From NCBI GenBank assembly GCA_017451975.1, contig JAFTNI010000157.1, forward strand, positions 1-5,891: a DNA stretch of 5,891 nt. Direction: 5' to 3'. This DNA comes from Clostridia bacterium (GTDB lineage Bacteria > Bacillota > Clostridia > Oscillospirales > CAG-272). A program made the translations under genes and the position numbers. Shown here piece by piece: positions 1 to 5,891 of the stretch (position 1 is its first letter; every line of letters begins with the position of its first letter). The notes under the pieces were generated by a model that saw only the letters and a list, made by a program, of their open reading frames with translations, did not search any database and was not told where the DNA came from.

Positions 1-1
1 C

Positions 2-3001
2 GCCATGCAAACGGGGCGCATACAGCCGCGCGGTGTGTGCTCCTTTGCCTTTGCCGCGGCGCAAAGCGAGGAAGAAGCGCTCTTTCTGCTTTGCGAAAAG
101 AGTGCACGGCGTACACGGCGCTTTTCGGAAATTTGCAGGCTGCAATACGGCGCTTCGGGGCTTGCACGCAAATATTCATATATGAAAAATGCTCTTTTGC
201 GCGCGTTCTGTTTCCCTGCCGCCGCGCAGGGCGGCGAGCACGCGGGCTATGCACGCGACCTTTTCTGGCGGCACGGAATTTCGGGTGAAAACCATACGGC
301 GGTTGCCTTTTTCGCGGAAGATGAAGAAAGTGTGCGTGGGCTTGCGCTGATAATACGCCTTTTTAAATATATGAGCATTTGCGGCGAGCGCTTCGACCTT
401 ATCGTGTTTTATGATGAAAGCGACCAATACCGCGGCGCGCAAAAAAACAAAATAGAGCTTATAACGGAAGCAGAGGGCTGCCGCAGCTTTATGGGGCGCG
501 AATGCGGTATTCACGCGGTTTCGCGCACCGCGCTTGCCGAGGGGGAAGCAGCGGCGCTTACAGAGCTTTGCGAGTTTAAAGCCGAGCTTTCTTCGCCCCT
601 CCTTTTTTTAAATTGCGAAGGCTTTTTCGAAATTTCGCAAGAGGCGGAAAGGGGGCTTCTGCCGGGTGTGCGCGTGCGCGGCGAGGGCGGATTTTCCGCG
701 CCGCACGGCGCACTTTCCGAGGTGGAGCGCGGTGCTTTCACCCCGTTTGGCTTTGCCGTGAACAAGGCTTGCGGGTGCGCGCCCTTTGCCACGGTTGCCT
801 CAAACGGCTTGCTTTCGTTTGTGGCAACGGAAAATTCGCTTGGCTTCACCTTTTGGGAAAACGCCGCGCTTGGCAAGCTTACGCCCCACACGGCGGATAA
901 TATGCGCGAGGATAGCGGCGAGCGCTTGATTTTGCGCGTATACGGCGAAGAGGAAAAATTTCAGGACTATGACCTTTGCGCGTACGCCCACACGGCAAGG
1001 CTTGGCGACTGCCGAGCAATATACAGCGGCGAGGCGGCGGGAAGCGCCTATACCGTTTGTGCCGCGCTCGATTCCAAAATGCCCGTGAAAAAAATAAGCG
1101 TGAAATTTGAACGCCTTAAAGAATGTAGGGCAGAGCTTTTCTTTGTTTGCTCGCCATGCCTTGGCGAAAGGCGAGAAAAAGAGGGGCGGTATATTTACTC
1201 GCAGGCGGGTGAGGCACTTTATATCCGTTCCGTTTTCGAAAATCCGCTTGCGCTTGCGCTGTGGGCAAGCGGTGCAAAAGCCGTTACGAACGAAGCGGAG
1301 CTTCTTTCGGGCGGGCGCGCGTGCGGCGGGGCGCAAACAGGCGCCCTTTGCAAGGAGCTTTCGAAGGAGGAATGCGAGCCTGAATTTTACCTTGCCGCGC
1401 TCACTGCGGGCTTTACGCGTGAGGATTTTGAAGCCTTTTTGCTTGAAGAACGCTTTGAGGAGTGCCCAAGCGCCCCCATTTTTGAAAGTGTGAATATAAA
1501 AACGCAGAGCGCGCTTTTCGACCTTTCCGTAAACCGCCTTTTCCCGTACCAGACGTATTATTCGCGCTTCGTTGGGCGCACGGGGTTTTACCAGGTGGGC
1601 GGTGCGTACGGCTTCCGCGATCAGCTTCAGGATAGCCTTTCTTTTCTCGAAAATGCCCCCGGGCTTTGCCGTGAGCAAATAGTACGTGCCGCCGCGCACC
1701 AATACCGCGAGGGCGACGCGGCGCACTGGTGGCACACCTACGCGGGCAAGGAAACGGGGCTTCGTTCGCGCTATTCTGACGACCTGCTTTGGCTGCCATT
1801 CGCGCTTTGCGAATACGTTGAAAAAACGGGTGACGAAAGCATTCTTTACGAAGAAGTACCTTATCTTTGCTCGCCGCCGCTTGACGCGCGAGAGCACGAG
1901 CGCTATGAAGCGCCTGAAACGGAAGGCAGCGGAAGCGTGCTTGAGCACGCTCTGCTTGCCGCGCACCTTGTGTGGCGGCGCGGATTTGGTGCGCACTCTC
2001 TTCTTAAAATCGGTGGCGGAGACTGGAACGATGGCATGAACCTTGTGGGCGCGCACGGCGAGGGTGAAAGCACTTGGCTTACAGAGTTTTGCGCCATAAT
2101 CTATTCGCGCCTTGCACGCCTATGCAGAAGGCTTGGCGACGGGGAAAACGCAAGCTTTTTCGAAAAGGGAGCTGCAAAGCTTTACGAGGGATTTTGCGCC
2201 GCCTTCTATGGCGGGTGGTATTTGCGTGGATATTACGACAGCGGCGCGCCGCTCGGCAAAAAGGGAAGCGCGGAATGCGAGGTAGATTCGCTTGCGCAAA
2301 GCTTTGCTGTTTTTGCGGAGCTGGAGCTTTTCGGTAAGGTAACGGAGCGCACTAAGGGCGCGCTTTGCGCCGCCGCAGAAAAGCTTTACGATAACGAAAC
2401 GGGTATAATGAAGCTGCTTGCGCCGCCTTTTGATAAAGGGCAGGAAAAGCCCGGCTATATAAAAGGCTATTTGCCCGGTATACGCGAAAACGGCGGGCAA
2501 TATACCCACGCCGCCGTTTGGACGGCTATGGCGCTCCTGCTTTCGGGGGAAAAGGAGCGCGGCTTTGAAGTGCTCATGCGCATAAACCCCGCCGTGAGAA
2601 GTGGGGAGCATGGCTTTTGTGCGCGCTACAAAATAGAGCCGTACGCGCTTGCGGGCGATGTTTACAGCCACCCCGAGCACGCGGGGCGCGGCGGCTGGAG
2701 CCACTATACGGGCGCGGCGGCTTGGTACAGAAAAGCGGTGCTGGAGGTGCTTTTCGGCTTGCGTCTGCGCGGCGAAGGCTTTCTTCTTTCGCCGCATATG
2801 CCGCGCGCACTTGACGGCGCGGAGCTTTCACTTTTCATTCGCGGCACGCGCTACCGTGTGCGCTACTTCTTCTGCGGACGGTGCGGCGCGGTGCTGGACG
2901 GAAAAATAATAGAAAGCGACGGTAAAAAAATAAAAAAGTGCTTCTTTCCGCTTGACGGCGGCGAGCACACGCTTGATTTTTGTATGGAAGATGAGGAATA
3001 G
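2..3001 (+). CDS. Cyclic beta-1,2-glucan synthase-like protein, C-terminal part with GH94 phosphorylase domain (5' partial)
   Basis: The reading frame is open to the left edge, so the ATG at 5 is probably internal (numbering below counts it as residue 1). Residues 1-60 look like the end of a first GH94-type beta-sandwich. Residues 80-200 match the linker of NdvB/Cgs proteins (LFWRHGISG, then FDLIVFYDES). About 235-500 is a second beta-sandwich, and 512-930 the catalytic (alpha/alpha)6 barrel. Seen directly: GFRDQLQD (536-543), HWWH (574-577), SDDLLWLP (591-598), GGGDWNDGM (670-678), NGGQYTHAA (829-837) and SHYTGAAAW (899-907). By family knowledge D676 is the general acid, and H835 and T902 lie in the phosphate-binding regions. 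GH94 enzymes are inverting phosphorylases that release alpha-glucose 1-phosphate from beta-glucosides. Full-length cyclic glucan synthases are about 2,800 aa with a GT84 domain further upstream; whether this one has it cannot be seen. A beta-1,2-oligoglucan phosphorylase of about 1,100 aa is the main alternative. Confidence 0.88.
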   Translation, partial: AMQTGRIQPRGVCSFAFAAAQSEEEALFLLCEKSARRTRRFSEICRLQYGASGLARKYSYMKNALLRAFCFPAAAQGGEHAGYARDLFWRHGISGENHTAVAFFAEDEESVRGLALIIRLFKYMSICGERFDLIVFYDESDQYRGAQKNKIELITEAEGCRSFMGRECGIHAVSRTALAEGEAAALTELCEFKAELSSPLLFLNCEGFFEISQEAERGLLPGVRVRGEGGFSAPHGALSEVERGAFTPFGFAVNKACGCAPFATVASNGLLSFVATENSLGFTFWENAALGKLTPHTADNMREDSGERLILRVYGEEEKFQDYDLCAYAHTARLGDCRAIYSGEAAGSAYTVCAALDSKMPVKKISVKFERLKECRAELFFVCSPCLGERREKEGRYIYSQAGEALYIRSVFENPLALALWASGAKAVTNEAELLSGGRACGGAQTGALCKELSKEECEPEFYLAALTAGFTREDFEAFLLEERFEECPSAPIFESVNIKTQSALFDLSVNRLFPYQTYYSRFVGRTGFYQVGGAYGFRDQLQDSLSFLENAPGLCREQIVRAAAHQYREGDAAHWWHTYAGKETGLRSRYSDDLLWLPFALCEYVEKTGDESILYEEVPYLCSPPLDAREHERYEAPETEGSGSVLEHALLAAHLVWRRGFGAHSLLKIGGGDWNDGMNLVGAHGEGESTWLTEFCAIIYSRLARLCRRLGDGENASFFEKGAAKLYEGFCAAFYGGWYLRGYYDSGAPLGKKGSAECEVDSLAQSFAVFAELELFGKVTERTKGALCAAAEKLYDNETGIMKLLAPPFDKGQEKPGYIKGYLPGIRENGGQYTHAAVWTAMALLLSGEKERGFEVLMRINPAVRSGEHGFCARYKIEPYALAGDVYSHPEHAGRGGWSHYTGAAAWYRKAVLEVLFGLRLRGEGFLLSPHMPRALDGAELSLFIRGTRYRVRYFFCGRCGAVLDGKIIESDGKKIKKCFFPLDGGEHTLDFCMEDEE
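2993..2997 (+). promoter_or_regulatory. Ribosome binding site of the HAD-like gene, inside the end of the GH94 gene
   Basis: GAGGA lies six bases before the ATG at 3004 and overlaps the last codons of the upstream gene. With only two bases between the TAG stop and the ATG, translation of the two genes is probably coupled. Confidence 0.7.
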
Positions 3002-3003
3002 AA

Positions 3004-3357
3004 ATGGATATACAGGCTATAATTTTCGATTTTGAGAAAGCGCCCGATGCCGAGGCGCGCGCAGTGCTTTGCACGCTTCGCAAAAGGGGCTATAGGCTGG
3101 CGGCAAGCTACGCCTGCGGCGCGTGCGACGCTACGTTTGAAAGGTCGGGCAAATCGAGCCGAGAGGCCTTGCTTTCCGCGGCAGAAATGCTTGGCGTTGC
3201 GCCCGGGGAGTGCGCCGCGGTGGAAAGCGATTGCTCACGCCTTTCCGCCGCAAAGGAAAACGGTATGACGGCAATAGGCGTTGGCGAAGCCTCAACCTGC
3301 GTTTATGCAGATATCTGCCTTGCAAGCCTTGCGGAGCTGGAGGATATATTTGCATAA
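3004..3357 (+). CDS. Small capless HAD-superfamily protein, beta-phosphoglucomutase-like, probably catalytically altered
   Basis: This 117-aa protein follows the pattern of beta-phosphoglucomutase, which is about 220 aa. AIIFDFE (5-11) is motif I; LRKRGYRLAAS (25-35) is the motif II strand ending in Ser; GKSSREALLSAAEMLGVAP (49-67) carries the motif III Lys (K50); and AAVESDCSRLSAAKENGM (71-88) is motif IV. The ADICLASLAELEDIF tail is also typical. Only about ten residues separate motif I from the motif II helix, where the family has a helical cap of some 75 residues. Motif I reads D-F-E instead of D-x-D, so the nucleophile D9 is kept but the acid/base Asp is Glu. Motif IV reads E-S-D instead of E-D, moving one metal-binding Asp. 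The frame is intact and has a good ribosome binding site, so it is probably expressed. It could be a weak phosphatase, a binding or regulatory subunit, or a decaying remnant. GH94 enzymes make alpha-glucose 1-phosphate, which is not the substrate of beta-phosphoglucomutase. Confidence 0.7.
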   Translation: MDIQAIIFDFEKAPDAEARAVLCTLRKRGYRLAASYACGACDATFERSGKSSREALLSAAEMLGVAPGECAAVESDCSRLSAAKENGMTAIGVGEASTCVYADICLASLAELEDIFA

Positions 3358-3360
3358 AGC

Positions 3361-3389
3361 TTGACATTTTGCGCGTTTTGTACTATAAT
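3361..3389 (+). promoter_or_regulatory. Consensus sigma-A promoter of the zinc-ribbon gene
   Basis: TTGACA at 3361-3366 and TATAAT at 3384-3389 are separated by exactly 17 bases, a full match to the vegetative consensus. Transcription should start near 3396, giving a leader of about 26 nt. The -35 box begins four bases after the HAD-like gene's stop, with no terminator between them, so read-through from upstream is also possible. Confidence 0.9.
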
Positions 3390-3407
3390 TTTATTACAAT
3401 ACACGCG

Positions 3408-3412
3408 AAAGG
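3408..3412 (+). promoter_or_regulatory. Ribosome binding site of the zinc-ribbon gene
   Basis: AAAGG lies nine bases before the ATG at 3422 and within the predicted short leader. It supports that ATG as the start. Confidence 0.6.
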
Positions 3413-3421
3413 TTAAAAATT

Positions 3422-3712
3422 ATGAAGTGCTTACGTTGTGAAGGCGAAATGAAATTTATTACAAGAGAAAAAATTCAGCTCGGAAAAATGGGCTTGCTTT
3501 TGGGCGATTTGCCCCACCTTGTTTCGGGCGCGCTTGAAGTTAATATATATGCTTGCAAAAGCTGCAAAAAGATGGAGCTTTTCGATGCGGGCGATATTTT
3601 TGAAAGCGCCCAAGATGAGCTTCCGCAAAAGACGTGCCCGCACTGCGGCGAGCGCCACGATTTCGATTACCCGAAATGCCCTGCCTGCGGCTACGATTAC
3701 TATGGGAAATGA
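3422..3712 (+). CDS. Small double zinc-ribbon protein of unknown function
   Basis: This 96-aa protein has four CxxC pairs: C3/C6 and C45/C48, then C72/C75 and C86/C89. The spacing suggests two zinc ribbons. In the first, a 38-residue insert separates the pairs; it contains REKIQLGKMGLLLGDLPHL and then a beta-strand-like stretch EVNIYACKSC. The second is a compact C-terminal ribbon, CPHCG...CPACG, ending in YDYYGK. There is no signal peptide or clear membrane segment, so it should be cytoplasmic. The LGKxGxxLGDLPxL stretch followed by a zinc ribbon is familiar from small uncharacterised Clostridia and Bacilli proteins, but I cannot give a function. It has its own strong promoter and terminator, so it is a single-gene unit unlikely to be tied to the glucan genes. 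Start, ribosome binding site and promoter all agree. Confidence 0.87.
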   Translation: MKCLRCEGEMKFITREKIQLGKMGLLLGDLPHLVSGALEVNIYACKSCKKMELFDAGDIFESAQDELPQKTCPHCGERHDFDYPKCPACGYDYYGK

Positions 3713-3716
3713 ACGT

Positions 3717-3751
3717 AAAAATCCAAGCGGTTTATACCGCTTGGATTTTTT
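3717..3751. terminator. Bidirectional intrinsic terminator between convergent genes
   Basis: ATCCAAGCGG (3721-3730) and CCGCTTGGAT (3737-3746) form a perfect 10-bp stem with loop TTTATA. AAAA precedes it and TTTTT follows it, so both strands show a hairpin followed by a T run. On the plus strand it ends the zinc-ribbon unit; on the minus strand it ends the membrane-protein unit, whose TAA stop (3752-3750) sits in the A/T tract. Confidence 0.93.
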
Positions 3752-4304
3752 AATAACCGATAATGGTGCGCGCAAGCGCCGCCCCGAAAAAGAGCGCGGC
3801 GAGCACACATAAGTGCATAAGCCAATATTTTTTCTTTGAAAAGCCGAAAATAAGCCACGTATGCTCTATAAGCTTAAGCACCAGAATGCTCATAAGCAAA
3901 ATCGGCGGCAAAACCGCAATATAGAGCCCGCCGCCCGGAAGAAGAACGCAAGCGGGCGGAAAAATCCATAACACGGGGAAGATTTTTGCGTACCCGTTTA
4001 TTATTTTCTTTATATCGTATTTCAGCGGAAGGCCGCGGCGTGCATAGCTTTCCGCAATAAACCTTTCGCGCAGAATTGCCGAAACGCCGCTGCCCATTAT
4101 AATCGGCACGGCGGTCGTAAGAAAAACAACGGCGAGAAGCAAGGGGAAAAACTCCCTTGTAACCAAGGCGAAAAGCAAAAGGAAAAAAAGCGAAAGCCAA
4201 AAGAGAAGTATATTTAAAACCTTGCGCAGAACGGTGAATATAAACGGCGTGCGCTCTCTTTTCACAAGCAGCTTGTGGCAATAAAGGTCGGTATATAAAT
4301 ACAT
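3750..4304 (-). CDS. Multi-pass integral membrane protein of unknown function
   Basis: This 184-aa protein begins with a short cytoplasm-like stretch (MYLYTDLYCHKLLVKRER). It then has hydrophobic segments at about 29-48, 52-71, 107-123, 125-145 and 161-183, so four or five membrane spans. A charged loop at about 78-104 (RERFIAESYARR, then KYDIKK) separates the first two spans from the rest. Basic residues in this loop and at 157-159 (KKK) suggest these parts face the cytoplasm. No catalytic motif or transporter signature is recognisable. The ATG is supported by AGAGGTGA four bases upstream. It lies 66 bases downstream of the XRE-regulator gene on the same strand with no convincing terminator or promoter between, so the two are probably co-transcribed and the protein may be a target or partner of that regulator. 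Its stop lies inside the shared terminator. Confidence 0.8.
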   Translation of the reverse strand: MYLYTDLYCHKLLVKRERTPFIFTVLRKVLNILLFWLSLFFLLLFALVTREFFPLLLAVVFLTTAVPIIMGSGVSAILRERFIAESYARRGLPLKYDIKKIINGYAKIFPVLWIFPPACVLLPGGGLYIAVLPPILLMSILVLKLIEHTWLIFGFSKKKYWLMHLCVLAALFFGAALARTIIGY

Positions 4305-4308
4305 AAAA

Positions 4309-4316
4309 TCACCTCT
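4309..4316 (-). promoter_or_regulatory. Strong ribosome binding site of the membrane-protein gene
   Basis: Read on the minus strand this is AGAGGTGA followed by TTTT and the ATG at 4304. It fixes the start. It also argues against the TATAAT just upstream as this gene's promoter, since transcription from there would begin within this site. Confidence 0.8.
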
Positions 4317-4370
4317 TTTATTATATAGACACAGAAAAAGCCCGAAAGGTTTGAAAAAAATTTAAATTTT

Positions 4371-5276
4371 TTAAAAATATTTTTTGCAAATCTCCAAAAG
4401 CCCGTGCTCACGGGCAAAATTTTCGGCTTTTTCGAAAAATTCCTCCGCTTTGGCTTTGTTGCCTGTGCCGAGATATGTTTTCGCAACGGCTATGTTTGCC
4501 AGAAGCGCGTTTTGTGAACAGCGTGTGTTTTTGCCGTATTTGCAGGCTTCACCGTAGTGGTAAAGCGCTTTTTCCATATATTCTATAGAGGCGTTGCCTT
4601 CTTGGGCGGCAACGGCAATTTCCCAAAGTGAATTTGCTAACAGAGCGTGGTAAACCGAAATATTTTGCTCCATAACGGCGCGCATACCTCCGCTTCTGTA
4701 TTTGAAAATATCGAGCGCTTCACGGCATATGGCGGCGGTGGGCAGCATTTCTCTGTAAAAATCTGCTTCTTCCGTGCGCCCAACCATAGACAGCACGGCA
4801 CCCAGGCTGTAAATTATATCGTTTTTTATGTTGGGCTCGTTTATTTCCGGTACGGCTCTTTTGGCAAGAGCTATGGCTTCTTCCGTAAATTTTTTCGAAA
4901 AATGCTCGCCACAGAGAAGCGCTTGCGATAACGAAGCGAGCATTTTCTGCACGAATATTTTTTGCACGGGGAACTCTATTGCAAAAGCGGCTGCCTTTTT
5001 TGCCGCCGCACTCCATTTTTTCTGCGATATTAAGGCATCAAGCTCGGAGTGCGCGCTTTCCTGCGCGCTTTTTTTGCTTATGCCGAAAAGCTCATCGAGA
5101 GTTACGGCAAAAAACGCCGCTATTTGCGGCAGCTTCGCCAAATCGGGCGCGCAAATTTCGCGCTCCCATTTGGAAACGGTTTGCGATTGAATGCCGAGAA
5201 AATCTGCAAGCTCTGCCTGGCTTATGCCCTTTGCTTTTCTTAAATTGAAAATTTGTTTTCCTATGTTACAGTTCAT
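4371..5276 (-). CDS. XRE-family transcriptional regulator with TPR-like C-terminal domain
   Basis: The protein is 301 aa from the ATG at 5276. Residues 5-65 form a classic Cro/C1-type helix-turn-helix: IGKQIFNLRKAKGISQAELA, then LGIQSQTVSKWERE with the recognition helix near 30-38, ending in the TLDELFG signature. The remaining 235 residues are nearly all helical; pairs such as LLANIAVAKTYLGTGNKAKAEEFFEKA (quoted here only as LLANIAVAKTYLGTG and KAEEFFEKA, about 258-284) look like tetratricopeptide repeats. In related regulators such repeats bind a peptide or protein that changes DNA binding; that role here is inference. A longer version from GTG at 5285 is unlikely, because that GTG is part of the AGGTGA ribosome binding site. 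It lies downstream of a MATE efflux gene ended by a hairpin and upstream of a membrane-protein gene it may control or be co-expressed with. It has no recombinase or peptidase domain. Confidence 0.88.
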   Translation of the reverse strand: MNCNIGKQIFNLRKAKGISQAELADFLGIQSQTVSKWEREICAPDLAKLPQIAAFFAVTLDELFGISKKSAQESAHSELDALISQKKWSAAAKKAAAFAIEFPVQKIFVQKMLASLSQALLCGEHFSKKFTEEAIALAKRAVPEINEPNIKNDIIYSLGAVLSMVGRTEEADFYREMLPTAAICREALDIFKYRSGGMRAVMEQNISVYHALLANSLWEIAVAAQEGNASIEYMEKALYHYGEACKYGKNTRCSQNALLANIAVAKTYLGTGNKAKAEEFFEKAENFAREHGLLEICKKYF

Positions 5277-5281
5277 TTCTA

Positions 5282-5287
5282 TCACCT
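5282..5287 (-). promoter_or_regulatory. Ribosome binding site deciding the start of the XRE-regulator gene
   Basis: On the minus strand AGGTGA is followed by five bases (TAGAA) and the ATG at 5276. The in-frame GTG at 5285-5283 overlaps this motif, so the ATG is the better start. Confidence 0.8.
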
Positions 5288-5294
5288 CGTTTAA

Positions 5295-5323
5295 ATTTTA
5301 TCATTATTTTTACGCAAAAACAA
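5295..5323 (-). promoter_or_regulatory. Possible weak sigma-A promoter of the XRE-regulator operon
   Basis: On the minus strand TTGTTT (5323-5318) and TAAAAT (5300-5295) are 17 bases apart. The -10 matches five of six consensus bases but the -35 only three. The start would fall near 5288, just before the ribosome binding site, giving a very short leader. The -35 overlaps the T tract of the upstream terminator. This is the best candidate in the gap, but weak. Confidence 0.3.
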
Positions 5324-5360
5324 TGGCGCGTTCGGTCAGCTTGAATGACCAAATGCGCCA
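5316..5360 (-). terminator. Hairpin terminator after the MATE gene (15-bp imperfect inverted repeat)
   Basis: The arms at 5360-5346 and 5338-5324 (minus-strand order) form a 15-bp stem, TGGCGC at its base, with one A-C mismatch and one G-T wobble. The loop is seven bases. TTGTTTTT follows on the minus strand. It begins nine bases after the MATE stop codon, so an intrinsic terminator fits well. Because it also lies just upstream of a DNA-binding regulator gene, an additional operator role is conceivable but not shown. Confidence 0.8.
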
Positions 5361-5369
5361 TAATTATAT

Positions 5370-5891
5370 TTACTTTACCGCCGAGCGCGTTTCTTTCGGT
5401 GCAAGAAGCCTTTTCTCCCTTCGTGTAATAACCGCGAAGTAGATAAAGCACATGGTTATTTGCACCACAGTGGAGCATGGTGTGGCAAGACCGATATTGA
5501 AAACGGAAACGGGCTCAAGCGTACTCATTATAAACGAAACGGGTATGCGCACACAGAAAGCACCCATAAGCCCCTGACACATAACGAAGCGTGTTTTGCC
5601 GTAGCCGTTGAAATAACCTATGAAGCAGAAGAGGAAGGAAACGAAAATGCAATCTATGCCGTATGCTTTGAGATATTCAGCCGCGTAGAAAATGGCGTCT
5701 GGCTTATCCTTTGCGAAAATGCCCGCAAGCAGGTCGCCGTGGAAAAACGTGAAGAAGAACATAAGCACGCCCACGGAAAGCGAGGTGAGAATGCCGCAGA
5801 GAAGCGCTTTTCGCGCGCGCGAAAATTCGTGCGCGCCGATGTTCTGCGAAACGAAGGCAGACATCGACTGCATATAAGCAGAGGGGAGAGA
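5370..5891 (-). CDS. MATE-family multidrug/Na+ efflux protein, C-terminal part (5' end beyond the window)
   Basis: The minus-strand frame stays open through the right edge (SLPSAY precedes the Met at 5873), so this is the last 174 residues of a protein that is usually about 450 aa. AYMQSMSAFVSQNIGAHEFSRARKAL contains the FVSQNIGA and RARKAL signature that follows the eighth helix of MATE transporters (pieces shown: FVSQNIGA, RARKAL). Four hydrophobic segments follow, matching helices 9-12: around LLCGILTSLSVGVLMFFFTF, then IDCIFVSFLFCFIGYFNGYG with the family's typical FNGxGKT turn, then LMGAFCVRIPVSFIMS, and ITMCFIYFAVITRR near the end. MATE proteins sit in the inner membrane and expel drugs or other cations in exchange for Na+ or H+; the substrate here cannot be told. 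The tail is short and ends normally, followed directly by a terminator hairpin. Confidence 0.9.
   Translation of the reverse strand, partial: SLPSAYMQSMSAFVSQNIGAHEFSRARKALLCGILTSLSVGVLMFFFTFFHGDLLAGIFAKDKPDAIFYAAEYLKAYGIDCIFVSFLFCFIGYFNGYGKTRFVMCQGLMGAFCVRIPVSFIMSTLEPVSVFNIGLATPCSTVVQITMCFIYFAVITRREKRLLAPKETRSAVK

Noticed and set aside
800..2056. A 418-codon open frame on the minus strand inside the GH94 gene
   Set aside because: It is fully antisense to well-conserved GH94 motifs. It is rich in Arg, Lys and Ala with no recognisable domain, as expected from the codon bias of the real gene.
2860..2940. CGRC and further Cys near the C-terminus of the GH94 protein as a metal site
   Set aside because: There is only one close CxxC pair and no spaced partner pair, in a beta-sandwich tail that is otherwise typical of the family. 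The whole protein is Cys-rich.
4320..4325. Perfect TATAAT on the minus strand upstream of the membrane-protein gene
   Set aside because: There is no acceptable -35 box at 16-18 bases, and transcription would begin inside the gene's ribosome binding site. It lies in an AT-rich gap where such matches arise by chance.
4338..4352. Small hairpin (AAGCC...GGTTT) followed on the minus strand by a short T run, as a terminator for the XRE gene
   Set aside because: On the minus strand the 5-bp stem contains an A-C mismatch and only two G-C pairs, too weak to be called a terminator.
1..5891. CRISPR arrays, tRNA or rRNA genes, insertion sequences, phage or toxin-antitoxin modules
   Set aside because: No regularly spaced repeats, cloverleaf-like segments, transposase or integrase motifs, or terminal repeats were seen on reading. 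The XRE regulator alone is not evidence of a toxin-antitoxin or phage element.

Overview
The window looks like chromosomal DNA of an anaerobic Gram-positive bacterium of the Clostridia type, probably an uncultured one. The reasons are a consensus sigma-A promoter (TTGACA-17 bp-TATAAT), strong AGGTGA/GAGGA ribosome binding sites, simple hairpin-plus-T terminators, frequent ATA, CTT, TTT and GAA codons inside otherwise GC-rich genes, and proteins that read like clostridial families. This placement is inference; there is no rRNA or other marker gene here.

The layout is convergent. The plus-strand half (1-3712) starts inside a very large gene: its C-terminal 999 codons match the end of cyclic beta-1,2-glucan synthase-like proteins (NdvB/ChvB/Cgs type), with a complete GH94 phosphorylase catalytic domain. 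Two bases after its stop, and probably translationally coupled, is a 117-aa protein that reads as a beta-phosphoglucomutase-type HAD protein without its cap domain and with two key catalytic positions changed. A near-perfect promoter then drives a separate 96-aa protein with two zinc-ribbon-like cysteine clusters. That unit ends in a strong hairpin terminator whose flanking A and T tracts let it work in both directions.

The minus-strand half (5891-3750) reads from the right edge: the C-terminal part of a MATE-family efflux protein, a 15-bp hairpin terminator, an XRE-type regulator with a TPR-like helical C-terminus, and a small multi-pass membrane protein of unknown function. The regulator and the membrane protein are probably one operon, because the only -10-like box between them would start the transcript inside the second gene's ribosome binding site. 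The membrane gene's stop codon lies in the A/T tract of the shared terminator.

Functionally, the GH94 protein probably cuts or trims beta-linked glucan with phosphate and releases alpha-glucose 1-phosphate; the HAD-like protein travels with it, but its activity is doubtful. The other genes have no visible link to glucan metabolism. The most interesting item is the compact capless HAD relic coupled to the glucan phosphorylase gene. Second is the regulator/membrane-protein pair. No CRISPR array, tRNA, insertion sequence, phage gene or clear new defence system is visible.
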